DNA of 64,000 nt from Thermothielavioides terrestris NRRL 8126 (lineage: Eukaryota > Ascomycota > Sordariomycetes > Sordariales > Chaetomiaceae). The position numbers and the translations under genes were made by a program. The DNA lies in NCBI RefSeq assembly GCF_000226115.1, contig NC_016461.1:3720001-3784000 (forward strand), given 5' to 3'. The notes below the pieces were generated by a model. It was not told where the DNA came from. It ran no database searches and saw nothing but the letters and a program-made list of their open reading frames with translations. Shown here piece by piece: positions 37,501 through 49,761 of this stretch. Each line of letters begins with the position of its first letter. The stretch's first letter is position 1.

Positions 37501-38989
37501 CTTGGGCTATTGTTCTAAAGTCTGAGGTTCTTACTAAGTATAGATATCTATTTATAGTTATTGTTAACAACTGTAGTGAGGCAGAGATACTTATTATATT
37601 TATTCCTATCTCTGGGATATAATAGCAGTTCTTCTAAGTGACTATAGTTATTTTATTTGTTATTAGATTAAAGAGAGCTGTTTTAACATTCCCAATTCCA
37701 GTTATATTTATAGTTGTTACCTTACCCTAAGCAACTTGTTTCTTTATAGGTTTGAATGAGGAGAAGAGTCTTCTATTAGCTATCACACTTATTTGGGCAC
37801 TAGTATTAGCTATAAAGCTATCTAAGTATACCTCTAGAGCTAAAGACTTTTCCTCCTTTTCCAATCTCTTAAACATTACTCGGAGGAGTCGATCTAGGTT
37901 ATTATTATTGTTATTAGTATCTGTTGCTAAGGAGGTATTATTTATTAAAATATTAAGGTTATTTACCTCGAAGTGATCTTTCTTATTATCTAAATCTATC
38001 TTGCCAATGTCAAAGTAATCTTCGAATTCCAAATCGGCATTTAAATCGTTATCGGTATCTATTTCGGCATCGGGATTTGCTGTAGGGGAAGCCGAAGAAG
38101 AAGAGGCCGAGGGAGGTTTATTGGTATTGAGGATTTGCGGAGAGCTAGAACTAGCGTTCGACTCTGTGTCCGTATTATCCAACAAGGCCCGTTTTGCTAT
38201 AGCCAAGTGGATTTTCTTTTCCCTCTCTTCCTTTCTCTTATTTGGCTTTTAGATAGCCTTCGAGGCAGGGGAGGATTTGTATTTCTAGCCCTTAGGAGCT
38301 TTTTCTGAGTGTAGAAAGGTATAGTTATCTATAGTATGCCCAACGAGCTTATAGTAACTGCACTTTATCTTCTTCTCCTTCTTTCTCTTTACAACACTAA
38401 AGACTTAGCTATCCTTATTTGTATTGTAAGAGATACTAAGCCTCCTAGATTTATCTAAAAGGCTAGCGGAGAGAGAATCAAAGGTATAGGCATTAGGATT
38501 TTTCTAGAGGGTCTAAATTATTAAACTGGCAAACCCCTTAAATTCCTCTATTAAATTAAACAACACTTAAGCAATATTCACTTCCTTAGGGAGTTCAACG
38601 TCCTGTGATTTTAGATCGTTGATACTCTCCTTTACCTTATTAAGGTATTTTTCTACCGAATCGAAGTTTTCTAACCGGCAGTTGAAATACTCCTTCAGTA
38701 GGAGGTATTTAGAGGTGAAGCCTTTAGAGTGATATAGCTCCTTATACCGCTCCTAAGCTTAGAAAGCGGTGTTGATGCCCTTTATTTAGTGGAGAGGGCT
38801 ATCCTCTACCTAGAGCTTTATCTCGGCTAGTGCTCTCTTTTAACACTTTTCAACATCGTTATTAGTACTCTCAAAGGCATCTTTAAAGCCGAGTTTTATT
38901 AGGCAGGCCTCTATTTAGAGGGCCTATATAATATAGTTCTCTGCTCCTTTGAGTTTTTCGAAAGCATAGATCTTCTATAAGGAAGCCAT
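34562..38989 (-). pseudogene. Element D gag-pol polyprotein (copia)
   Basis: One uninterrupted frame of 1,475 codons runs from ATG (38,989) to TAA (34,562), without frameshift but with nonsense codons. In order: gag; zinc knuckle at 38,321-38,362 (C..Y....H....Y, two Cys now Tyr); protease near 37,800 with NTSA where active enzymes have D-T/S-G-A; integrase with an HHCC-like start (LYRRFGHLN...CKVC) and core in which the first Asp reads Asn (SNLCSP, 37,186-37,184) and the second reads Asn (QSNNGGKY, 36,994-36,992), while the Glu (FPERIN) remains; RT with intact YIDD (35,530-35,519); RNase H ending NPKFHKRTKHIDI near 34,710. Long open stretches (208 codons in integrase) show lighter RIP than in Elements A-C. 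Confidence 0.88.
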
Positions 38990-39115
38990 TGCCTCGAATT
39001 GGAATCTCCTAGTTAAAGGAAAGACTAAAGGAAGTTATTGTTTCCAATAGAATTTCCTAGAAAAAACTAAAGGAGATAGGATCCTATAGTGAAGGAAATC
39101 CTTATTCTCGGATAC

Positions 39116-39133
39116 GGCTCTAAGCTTATAACC
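39116..39133 (-). promoter_or_regulatory. Element D primer-binding site (half-tRNA initiator-Met type)
   Basis: Immediately inside the 5' LTR the minus strand reads GGTTATAAGCTTAGAGCC. Three transitions separate its first 14 bases from GGTTATGAGCCCAG, the complement of the anticodon arm of eukaryotic initiator tRNA-Met. Drosophila copia and relatives prime from this half-molecule. Assignment by motif memory, not by search. Confidence 0.6.
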
Positions 39134-39261
39134 TGTTAGAGAGATAGATTGTTATTATACTAGAGGAGAAAGCTAGTATAGGAGGGCAGATTCGGAGGTA
39201 TATACCGAAGGTGCAAGGTAGGTCGATTAGGAGGTATTAGAAGGTTCAAAGGTTTAGGAGG

Positions 39262-39542
39262 TGTTACACGCAGTTGTGGGTCACCTATGGCCACCTGTGG
39301 CCAACTGCGCAAGTGTGGGCCCACTGGGCCCACTGGGCCCCACAACAGCACTGGGCCCTGCAACAGTGCATAGGCCACCTTACGCACAGGCCACCACACT
39401 CCTGTATTTAGGCAGGCACTTGCCCGCATTCCACACTCTTACAATACATCTATCTTGCACTCTTCCGAAGCTCCTACTTAGTTTAAGTGCTCCGCTACCT
39501 TGGCTAACGAGGTTGGGTAGCACCCACTTTATTCGTATAACA
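39262..39542 (+). repeat. Element E 5' LTR
   Basis: 281 bp and GC-rich, with GGGCCCACT repeated inside. It differs from the 3' LTR almost only by transitions, and the 3' copy has many more TpA sites. Confidence 0.93.
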
Positions 39543-39544
39543 AG

Positions 39545-39569
39545 TGGTGCCTACTACTGGACTCGAACC
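39545..39569 (+). promoter_or_regulatory. Element E tRNA primer-binding site (long)
   Basis: Starts TGGTGCCTACTA two bases after the LTR. Its complement ends in GTAGGCACCA and includes a T-arm with GGTTCGAGTCC, that is, the 3' part of a mature tRNA with its added CCA. The match can be followed for about 25 bases, longer than the usual 8-18. The tRNA species is not assigned. Confidence 0.75.
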
Positions 39570-39847
39570 TATACGATGAACTATAAAACTCCTTTGTAAG
39601 GGAGCCAGTGTTCATCAATAGCGTGCCTAAGCAGTACCGCGTCATATGGCTTAGGCAACTATATACGGGCGTAGATGCCCCGAGTGCCTTGCTAGGAAGC
39701 ACTTGTAGTTTTACTTACTTAGGTGGTCTCTAAGTATTACGAAGCCCTCGAGCTCCTAAGACCTAACTTGGAGGTCGGTATCTAGGGCAACAACGTCAAT
39801 CACGACCTTCAATACCTTGTTGCCCCGGCTCAGCTCCCAAAGACCAC

Positions 39848-39967
39848 GTCAATTGCAACCACTTTCCAAGACCTCGTCGCCCTAGCCTAGCTCCTATCCT
39901 TCTAACTGTCAATTGCAACCACTTTCTAAGACCTCGTCGCCCTAGCCTGGCTCCTATCCTTCTAACC
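39848..39967 (+). repeat. 60-bp tandem duplication inside Element E
   Basis: Two head-to-tail 60-base units beginning GTCAATTGCAACCACTTTC (39,848 and 39,908) differ at few positions, all transitions. They lie in the non-coding interior. Confidence 0.9.
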
Positions 39968-40165
39968 GCTCCAACCTCCGATCGATCGCTCCAATCAATC
40001 GCCTCGACTAGTCGCCCTAATCAAAGAACCTAACCGGCTAGTCGCCCCGATCAAGGAACCTAATAGGTGGATTGAATAGATTGAATAGTTAGATGGTTGA
40101 GGTATAAGATACAATGGACCTATAAGCTGAGGATAGCTTTTCTATTTGTTCGTGGGGGGGGCAAT

Positions 40166-40446
40166 TGTTATATATAGTTGTAGGTCACCTGTGGCCACCT
40201 ATGGCTAACTACGCAAGTGTAGGCCCACTAGGCCCACTAGGCCCCACAATAGCACTAGGCCCTGCAACAGTGCATAGGCTACCTTACGTATAGGCTACTA
40301 CACTCCTATATTTAGGCAAGCATTTGCCTACATTCTACACTCTTGCAATATATCTATCTTGCACTCCTCCGAAGCTCCTGCTTAGTTTGAGTGCTCCGCT
40401 ACCTTAGCTAACGAGGTCGGGTAGCACCTACTTTGTTCGTATAATA
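40166..40446 (+). repeat. Element E 3' LTR
   Basis: 281 bp, preceded by a run of G. It ends ATAATA where the 5' LTR ends ATAACA, a C-to-T change at the conserved terminal CA. Confidence 0.93.
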
Positions 40447-41222
40447 GGAGGATGCTCTGTAGGTATAGGGTAAATGGCTTAGTAGGAGGGTTTGGAGGAT
40501 AGTTTAGAAAGTTGGGAGCAGGATAGCTAATTGCAAGCATATAAGGTCTTTGGACTCTAGTGCTGTTGTGCTTCGTTATAGAGATGGCGTAGCGCAAGTG
40601 GTGGTTGCGGCATATATAAAAATAGATTAAAGAAGCAAAGGCTGCGAGTTCAACTCGTAAAAGGATCTATTTAGTTCAAGGTTCTATCTTCTAGAGCTGG
40701 GAGGCACTGCGATATATATAGTTCTAGAGCTATAGTACGTACCTTAGCTGATTTGGCTAAGGTTCGGCTAATCTAGATGTTCTAACAGAGCTGCACTAGC
40801 CGTATTTAGCTAGGTTATCAAAGTATAACGTATAGAACCAATTAGAGCTGCACTGAACGTTCTAACAGAGCTGCACTAGCCGCATTTAGCTAAGTTATCA
40901 AAGTATAACGTTCAATATCTATATGCTCGGATCTAAACGGCTCTGATTCGACGGTTCAGATTAGATGCATCAGTTCCAACAGCTTAGATCCAATGACTTA
41001 GATCCACTTATCTAGATTCTATCTCAGCCGTTGTCAACCGTCAAGGTTAACAGCTATTGGCAGTGGTTATCGAAAACTAATAGCTGTTACCAACTGTCAG
41101 TAACTGCTAAGGTATAAGTTATAGTACTATAGTAGTTATAACGTTATAGAACCTTTAAAGGGAGCTTTGTTATAGGGAATGCTTAGTATTAGTTATTTAT
41201 ATTGTTATATATTAATAGCCTC

Positions 41223-44200
41223 TAGGAGCGTTGGATTTATAAAGGTCTATCTAAAGATGTTAACGATTATATCTATACCCTACTCTAGAAGTCTATCTCG
41301 ACGCTTTTAGTCTCGTAGTACATAGAGCTTAGTACGATAATAAAAGTATAGTCGCTTCCTACTCTATATATCTAATTCGAGAAAGGTCATTATAATAAGT
41401 ATCTTGCCCTAATCGACTTTAGTTTAAAGTACAACTATATCTCGATAAACGTTGTCAAGAAGTATATATTGCTATACTAGCCTACTAAGGTCGTTTTAAA
41501 GGGTCTTTATAGCTTAGCACCGTTCTTTGGAGAGACCTAGGTCACTCTTTACTTAGACAGAGTCAGTATCAATCTTTACTTCTTTGTAATTAAGGATACC
41601 GTTAGTAGATACAAAGCAATCCTTAGTATACTATTCGTCAAGGATACTACTTTAACCTTCGATTACTATAATAGCAACCTAATTACTACTAATCTACTTA
41701 TAGAGGGAAAGATGGTCTAAGCGTACATTGTCTCTAAGAAGATTGCCTAATAAAATTGCCTACTATCTTTGATGTAACTAGCTGTTTAGAAGCAATTCTA
41801 GGGATTGACAAAGAGTCTTAAAAGAATCCTTGACTAGGCAAAGATAAAAGAAGGCGAGACTACCCTCGGTTTCCTCAACGATAATATAGGTAAAGCGGTT
41901 TTTCATTTCGTTTTATAGAAGTCTTATATACCATTCTTTAATACTTTTTTTCACGTTGTATATTCTTATTTTTCATCTTCTCTATCTAGATAAACGAAGA
42001 TCGAATTATTGTCCTATTTAAAAGGGAAGAGGGGGACCCTAATTAGAAACCCCTTTTCTAATCAGAGACTAAGATAGAAGTTCGAACGCAAGGTTAAATA
42101 TACCTTAAAGACGTTTATACTCTAGAAGAATATTGTAAACAAGGTTCGACTAGTCGATTCGATACTATTAGATAGCTCTATACCAAAAGGAGACCTATTA
42201 TAGCGAGAGAAGCGGCTTATAAAGGCTAAGGCAAAGATATAGTTCAAAGAGGAATAGGACAATCTTATAGTCCTTTGTTTCTTAGATCTTAAGCTAGGCT
42301 TAAAGCTTATTAAGGAGCGCCTTTAAACGATGCTTACTACTATAGACAGATTCCTTAATAAGCTAGAAAAGGAGATATTTGCTAAGATCTTATAAAACTA
42401 GGAGGCTACGCTTATATAAGATTTTACTAAGTATAGGCGTATCTATAAGGATGTCATCCTACCCTAATATATTAAGACTATCCTATATAAGGCTTAGTAG
42501 AGCAAGTCTATTCTAATTCCGAAGCCGCTAATATAGAAGGTCATTGATCTATTTAGAGAGAGGCAAATATATAGAATTATCGAGTATAGCTATACAAGCT
42601 ACTATAATAACTAGTTCCTTATTCTTAAGAAGGACAGTGGATTATAGCTTATTAATAATATTTAAAAGGCTAATACTATAGCAATCTACAACACTTTCGT
42701 CCTACTTACTATAGAGGAATTTAGTAAAGACTTCGATAGCTATAAGCTAATGTCTCTCTTAGATCTCTTTTCTAGTTACAACTAAGTTAATCTCAATAAA
42801 CGAAGCTACAATTTAACGACCTTTTCAACGCCGATTAGTCTCTTCTATATATATACACTACCGATAGAAGGTATAAATTCCATTGCTTAGTTCTAGCAAG
42901 CTATAACGACGATCTTTAGTAACTTTATCCTAGATATTTATTAAATCTATCTAGACGATATTACAATAAAAGGTCTTCAATTTAATTATAATAGCTATTT
43001 AGATAGAGAGGGACATTGCGAATTTATTGTCGAGCATCTCAAGAATATCGATACAATATTGCTAAACGTAGAGCTAGTAGGTACAACTATCGTTATAGTA
43101 AAGTCGAAGTAGGCGTAGCCAAAAGTGGTCCTACTTAGTTATCTTTATACATTTAACGGGCGCCTTCCTAAAGAAGCGAAGGTGATCAAAATAAGGGAGT
43201 AGAAGACCTATTCTAACGTTAAAGAGGTATATACCTTCGTTAAAATAGTTGGATACTACCGGATCTAGATTAAAGGCTTTACAATTATCGCAATTCCTCT
43301 TTATACTTTAATAAAGAAAGACGCTAAATGGACTTAGAGGCCTACTAAGCAAAAGGCGATAGATAAGCTAAAGGAGAAAATTACTATTACTCTAGTTCTT
43401 ATAACGTTCGTCTATAGCGATCTATAGTATAGTATAATCTTTCTAGTTTACAACGCTAGTATCCTTAGTTAGAGAGGTATACTCGAGCAAGTTAGTCCCG
43501 ATAGCAAAAGACACCTATATAGGTTTAAGAATAGTATTTAGTTAGAGGCAAAGAAGTGGTATAATACTATGAAGAGGGAGCTAAGGGGGCTACTCTTCCT
43601 TCTAAAGCGCTTTCGCCGCTACCTCTTTAGTATATATTTCACTATAGAGACCGATACTCTAGTTCTAATCTATTAGCTCAATAATACTATAAGCAATATT
43701 CTAGGTACTCTTATAATACGCTAGATTACTTAGATCCGCCTATTCGACTTCGAAGTCAAGTATATCCTAGGTCCTAAAAACATTGTAGCCAATATATTAT
43801 CCTATAAGCTGTCTAGGCCCTTTAACTATATAGAGAAAGAGTTAGAAGAGGATATCGACGACTAGGTCGATACCCAAATCTTTATCAACTATATAGGCGA
43901 AGAGACTTTATATCTAGAGGGGAAGCTAGAACCTATCCGCCTTTAGAATAGTTACTCTTAGCGTTCCTAGGACATTGCCTACTTCCTATTGACGATAGAA
44001 GCTCTACCTAGCTACGGTCTGTACTAGAAGCGACGTTAGTTTAAAAGGGAAGCATTGAAGTACTTTGTTAAGGATTATTACCTTTTCCTCCGAAATACGA
44101 ATTATATACAGTGTTATAGGTATATTGTTAACATCCTTAAGGAGAGGCGTTTAATCTTCGACTAGTATTACAATGAGGTTAGCTATTGTAGAAGGGAGCT

Positions 44201-45848
44201 AATGTACTAACAAGTGACGAACTACTACTACTAATATAGTATATACGAGGATATAGCGAACTAGATTTAGGCTTATATCCTATATTAAGCGTACAATGTC
44301 TAGAGGTTTAAAGAAGTAGTAGGTTGGATAGCGCCTCTGCCTTTTCCTTTTGCTAAATGGTACCTCGATATCTAATATATATTGTCTAGCTATAGGGAGA
44401 AAAAGTATTTCCTCGTCGAAGCTTACGACGATCTTATAGGATATATCGAGGCTAAGATCCTACTAAACAAGTCCTCTAAGTCCGTCAAGTCCTTTATTTC
44501 GCGATATATCCTTTGTTACTAAGGTTACCTTATAATTATAGTTGTCGACAAAGGCTCTAAGTTTAAAAGTGAAATTAAAGAGATCCTTTGTAAACTAGGT
44601 ATTAAAAGAGTTATTATTTCGCTATACAATTCGTATATAAATAGCGTAAATAAGGCTAGCTATATCCCGATTGCCACCTTGTTTATAAAGATGACTAATA
44701 GTATAGGAAAGAGGTAGAGGGAGCTCCTTCTATATATCTTATATATAGATTGTACAACTATCAGGGGCTCTTATAGAATATCTCCCTTCTTTCTTGCCTA
44801 CAATTATAAGCCTATTAGTCTAGTTGAGTTTGATGTTTCTATATAGCGAATTCTTATCTAGGACTCTATCTACGTCTAGTCAGAGGAAGAAGATCCTACA
44901 AAGGTCTACACTAAGCTTATTGCCCTCTATACCTATATCCTCTAGGAAATAGAGTACAATTATAAGATTACCGTCGAATAGGTTGCTATAGCCTATAAAA
45001 AGATAGCTAAACGCTATAATAAGGCCTATAAATGTAAATTTCGCCCTAAAAATATAGTTATATTCGTCGATAATCTTGTCCTCGTCTATAACAATGTACA
45101 CTAGCTAGATATAAGCTTAGTTCAAAAGCTAGAGTACCGTTGGTTTAGCCTATTCTATATTCGGATAATCAAAGACTAAGATACTTACTTCTTAGAGACC
45201 TTAGACAGTATACCTATCTAGACGCTATATTCTCCGAACTATATAAAGAAATTCTTTAAGCTAGATAACGTCTAGCTAGAAGTAGATAGGCTAGCCCTAT
45301 TCTATTACAGAGAGGAGCACTATAACGGTAGGCATTACGACGAGGTTAGCAACGAGGGCTATAGCAACGAAGAGTAGGATTCTACAAATGCCAATTACTT
45401 AGGAGCTACTAACAGTGACGATAATTGTAGCGAGGGTATAGATTCTATAAATATACGTCACTCAACGCCTACCGACAATAGCGAAGGGGAATATAGCGTT
45501 ACCAATAGTATTAGCCTCGACTAGGTAGAGGGAGACTACACCTACGTCTTCACTAGCCTAGGTAGCTACACTAATTACCTAAATAGGCTTCCCCGCAATA
45601 GCGTCGTAGTTCTAGGTTGCAACAAGGTCTATAGTATAAGCGATTACGACGATAGGACGTCGAAAGGGGACAGTATAGAGGATGCTATAGTTGTAGTTAA
45701 GAAGGAGGTCCTTAAGGAGGAAACCCCTAGTTATACTATAGCACCTTAGGCTAGCTAGACTCGCTCGACTATAAAGGGGGTAAAGAAGGAGCAACCTCGT
45801 TAGGAGCTTATCGTCGAAATCCTCTATAGAAAACTACCTAGTTTTTAA
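41223..45848 (+). pseudogene. Element B pol: protease, RT, RNase H, integrase
   Basis: Continuation of the gag frame after Element D; the codon boundary matches exactly. The retropepsin is near 41,406-41,750 (ALIDFSLKYNYIS, active-site D kept, following Gly changed). RT follows with the catalytic box YLDD intact at 42,948-42,959. RNase H lies near 43.3-43.8 kb. The integrase core includes VVDKGSKFKSEIKEIL near 44,541. The C-terminal end (LETLDSIPI...YIKKFF) resembles the GPY/F-type module and I see no chromodomain. Protease, RT, integrase and the terminal TAA are all in one frame, with TAG/TAA nonsense codons inside. It is a member of Ty3/gypsy by domain order (integrase after RNase H). Confidence 0.82.
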
Positions 45849-46129
45849 CACTAGCCCTCTAGACGTATAAAGATATATATTCTAGAAAGGGGGGAGGGTA
45901 TAGAAGCTACTACCTTCGATAGTTTTATCGGCGTTTAGCTACGTTTCCTTCCTAATACCCATTGTTACATTGGCCTCCTACTTACTAGTAATATCTCCGT
46001 TAGCTATATCTCACTTAGTCTTTATTTGTCTACTATCCTTCGCTCGTTTTTAGCCCTTAAGACCTTATTCTTTTTCGCTAGTACCTAAGTTTTCCTCCTA
46101 GGGGGTAACTCTGCTTTTAAGGGCCTTAT
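45849..46129. other. Element B spacer after gag-pol
   Basis: RIP-mutated sequence between the gag-pol stop and the antisense ORF. The gag-pol frame can be followed a little past the TAA, so the true stop may lie further on. No other feature seen. Confidence 0.45.
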
Positions 46130-47350
46130 AGTCATTTATACCTTTTTCTTTTCACTTCTACCCTCTAGATAGATAGTTTCTATCGTATAGGACTAAGTTT
46201 CTTAGAGCTAAAGTTAAAGCCGAGAAAAAATCTATAATTAGGGTATATAGTCTTTTAATTTATTATTTATAGGCTAAGCTCCTAGACTATGTTCTACCCC
46301 TTGCCTATCCTTGTCCATTGTCTCTGTCCTTTAGTGGTATAAGCTCTTACAGTTGACTTAGTACTATGCTATCTGCTCTTTAATAGTATCCTCTAGCGAG
46401 ATAGACCACTTTTAGCCCACTTCTTCTAAATATAGCTTTAACCTAGGATTGTTCCTTAGATCGTATAGAAGATAGCTCTACGAGATTAAGTCTTAAGCTA
46501 GGTGCTTCTAATTATTCTTATAGACGTGAGTCTAGGTATATTCCTTCTCTAACTAGATATAGTTAGTACATTTGTTGGCAAAGAGAGGAGTAAAAGAAGC
46601 GTAGCTATTAAAGGGCTAGGTCATATAGATATCCCTGTCTTTGCTAAAAGGAGTTGTTGAACGCTAATACGATAGTTCGTAGCTTTAGTAAAGAACTTTG
46701 TTGCTATAGGAGTATTAGTCTTCCTTTACCTAGAGGGCAAGTATAAAAGGGAAGTATAGCATTTACTTATAACCCTATACCTAGATCAAAAGAGCCGAAG
46801 CTCGGTTTAGGCGTATAGTAAGATAATATATCCAACGTCTAAGTAGTCTACCATTGTAATGCTCTATATATACTAGACGAAGGACTAAGGTGTTATAGTG
46901 CTATTTAATTACGTTAACTAGCCTATCGTCGATATAAACTAATTATTATATTCTACGCTAATCTTGCTAATTACTTAGTAGGACCTACTAGATATATAGT
47001 AGCCTAATGTTCAGTTGGAAGATCTTGATTATACTATAGATAGCCTTATATTCGACTGAGATTATAGTGTACTCGTTAGTATAGCGCTTATCTTTTAGCA
47101 TTGGCGGATCCCTTATCTTGCTCTAGACTACCTAGACGTACTTCTAGGCTATAAAAATATTCGTTTTTAGTACTAGCGAAAGATCGATATAGCGGTTCGT
47201 AATCCTATATAATAATAGCCTTTGGTTGTCTACTTTATTAGTGATTTCCTATAAGACGTTGTAGATACGCTAGTTATTCGATATCTTAGTTTTTAGGTTA
47301 TAAATTTATATATAGGAGCTATATATAAATTTGAAAAGGAAGTAGAAGAC
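46130..47350 (-). pseudogene. Unknown antisense ORF in Element B
   Basis: The minus strand keeps one frame (checked at codons starting 47,263, 46,624, 46,543 and 46,393) in which all stops are TAG/TAA of the kind RIP makes from Gln codons. Visible segments include YTNEYTIISVEYKAIYSIIKIF, CTNYI-LEKEYT and SYLLYDLRNNPRLKLYLEEVG, a plausible folded protein of about 400 residues. I recognise no family. It faces away from the Ulp1-like ORF, so the two could share a divergent promoter near 47.4-47.6 kb. It may be an accessory gene of Element B or part of a further unrecognised insertion. Confidence 0.45.
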
Positions 47351-49761
47351 CTAACTACTAAGAACCTAATCTACCTAGAGAGGTAAAGGCATTAGAATAA
47401 GGTGGTAAAAAGGTTGGAAGAAGGAAATGGTTCTAGGATAGCAAAGAGGAGAGGAAGGCCTTAAGAATTTAGGAGGCGGACGCTCTTTTCTAGCCTATCT
47501 CTAGCTAATTAGTAGACGCTATAGGCCTTATCTATTTTCTTTCGCCTAAATTAGGAAAGAGCTAAGTAGCCCTCTTGCCTTTAAAGGCTTGCCTACCCCT
47601 TTTCTCGATCCTCCTACTAGCTCTTTTACAATCAACTATTTCTTTTACCTCGCCTACTGTACCTTGGATTTTCTTGTAATTGCTTCAATTAGTCTAGATC
47701 TTTTTGCCCAAAGAACGACTTTTCTATCGAGCTAAATTTTTATACGCTATCGCAAATATTACTATAGGTCGTTGTAAAATTCCTAATTTCGTAGGGCCTA
47801 TATAATCTTAGGCTAATATAACCGCTGCCCTAGGATGGAAGTAGCCGCTTAGAGAGCTTAAGTTTTATATACCACTAGGTTTGTAGAAGCCTACTAAAGA
47901 TAGCGATTAAGCGAGGTATTACGCCTCCTTCGTAGAGTAAGAGCTAGACTCAAAGATGCTAAGTCACCCTAGGAAGACTAGTCCTAAGCTTTTTCTATTT
48001 CTATAGACCCTAAAGAAGTACCTATAAGATGTAATTAACTAGCGGCCTAACTAGATTTAGAGCCCTCGGCTTAGTGTAAACCCTAAGGTTATAAGCTACC
48101 TTTTCCTAGACTAGCTAGAGGGAAAGTATATAATAGATCAGTTTTTCGAGATCAGTTTTATAGATATAGGAGTTTTATTCTTTAATATAGAAGATATACT
48201 ACTCGCTAAGGAATAGCTAGAGGGCTAGATAATCCTAGACGTTATATAGTTTTTCTTTCATCCTTATAAGGACTATCTCTAGTTCTACCTATAGCCCGTC
48301 TTAGATACTAGTCCTACGTTAAAGGAGTTCCACTAGTCTAACCAAAAGGTTATTGCCAACCATTATTGTTTCTAGGTCTTTCTTTGCTTTGTTAATAGAA
48401 GGCATTGGGCTATTGTAATCTTTGACTAAGTTGTAGACTAGCTTTACTACTTCGACTCTATACTTAAAAGTATAGAGATATATATCAATATCTTATTAAA
48501 GGTCTAGATCGCCTTCTAATCTATCTATAGGTTCCTTTAGTCGTAGCTATATAAGGAGATAATCGTCTATTATCCTTAGTAAAGTATAGGTTAGAAGTAT
48601 AGATAGTTCGCCCTAGAGTTTATATAGGCTTTTCTTTAAAAGCTCTAGCCCTATCTTCTAGATAGATTGATATAATTCAAAATGCCTTAGCTCCGACTAT
48701 ATTAGAAAGACAATAAGAAGGTTGTATAGTAGTGTATATTGTACTTGTAGTTAGGAGCTTATAGGAATGCTTTTAGCACCTTCAAAGATTGCCTACTCTA
48801 TATAAAAAGGATCTCTTTACTATAGTAGAACGAAGGTAAGACGTATAAGCTCCCTCTAGACCTATTGTCTTTAACCTAAGAACCTATATAGCCTACGCTC
48901 TCAAAGTATAACGAAGACGAGGTAATCGAAGTCCTCTAAAGTAACAACGTATTTATACCCAATGAACTAGACATTCCTAGACTCGACGACCTGCCTATAT
49001 ATATCTACAACCACTTTAACGATATAGAGTTTAGGATCTTAGCTATATACTCAGTGGCATTTAAATAAGCCTAGATCTTTAACTAGAGCAAAAAGGGATT
49101 AATTGCTACTATACAACTGATCTTTATACTCTAATCAAAGTAAGAGGTAGCGTACTAAGTGTACTACTATAGGATCGTAGAGCTTCTATTAAACAGATAG
49201 CTAAGTAGTAGGCTATCTTTACAAGACCCTATAGGTAACCTTAGACGATAGTTATAAACTACATTTTTAATACCTAGGGCTATTCCGCTACTTCGACTAG
49301 AGGACTAGAATACTACTTTAGGACTATTGGCTACGCTAGCGGAGGATCTTGACAATATATCGATCTAGGCGAACGTTGAGGCTAAGATTATAGAGATCGC
49401 TACGATATAGGCGACTATAATTCGAAGGCTCGTCGACGTCCCTATAGACAAGTTCGACTAGGAGCATCTCCTTAGTAGTATATAGGTTGAAAAGCTCGGG
49501 GCCCTAGTATAGGCAGTACTTAGGATAATAGTACTCGATCTCTACCTCTAGGAAAAAGAGACATTTGTCTATATACTTATAAGAAGGCTAAACTATCTTA
49601 AGATGCTTTACTCGCTAGTATAGAAGTATTTATAGGCTTGGGGTTCGTCTATATTATTCGGCTATATATTACCCTTAGTATAGTACTGTAGTAAACGCCC
49701 TTATAAAGAGCCTACTAAGCCTAAGTAGCTACTTCGCCCACTATTATACGACCTATATAAC

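Larger units (their letters stand above)
39262..40446 (+). mobile_element. Element E: short non-autonomous LTR retrotransposon (TRIM-like)
   Basis: 1,185 bp with 281-bp LTRs (39,262-39,542 and 40,166-40,446), flanked by GGAGG (39,257-39,261 and 40,447-40,451). It has a tRNA primer site at 39,545-39,569 and a G-run polypurine tract (about 40,152-40,161) before the 3' LTR, so its strand is plus. The 623-bp interior has no gag-pol. LTR termini TGTTACACGC...CGTATAACA, the first internal bases AGTGGTGCCTACTA and a CTCCTTTGTAAGGGAG hairpin (39,589-39,604) match Element C, so C-type enzymes may have mobilised it. The 5' LTR is the least RIP-mutated part of the nest. Confidence 0.9.
33398..41217 (-). 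mobile_element. Element D: Ty1/copia retrotransposon (6.6 kb without Element E)
   Basis: LTRs of 894 bp (33,398-34,291, and 39,134-41,217 once the 1,190-bp Element E insertion and TSD copy are removed) are flanked by GCCTC (33,393-33,397 and 41,218-41,222). Termini are TGTTAGAG...ATTAACA. Order on the minus strand is gag, protease, integrase, RT, RNase H, the copia order. A polypurine tract (ATAGGGGAG on the minus strand) abuts the left LTR and a half-tRNA-type primer site abuts the right LTR. It lies inside gag-pol of Element B. Confidence 0.93.
39134..41217 (-). repeat. Element D LTR (5' LTR in coding sense), split by Element E
   Basis: 39,134-39,261 and 40,452-41,217 together give 894 bp, the exact length of the left LTR. 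Element E and one copy of GGAGG account for the rest. Confidence 0.92.
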
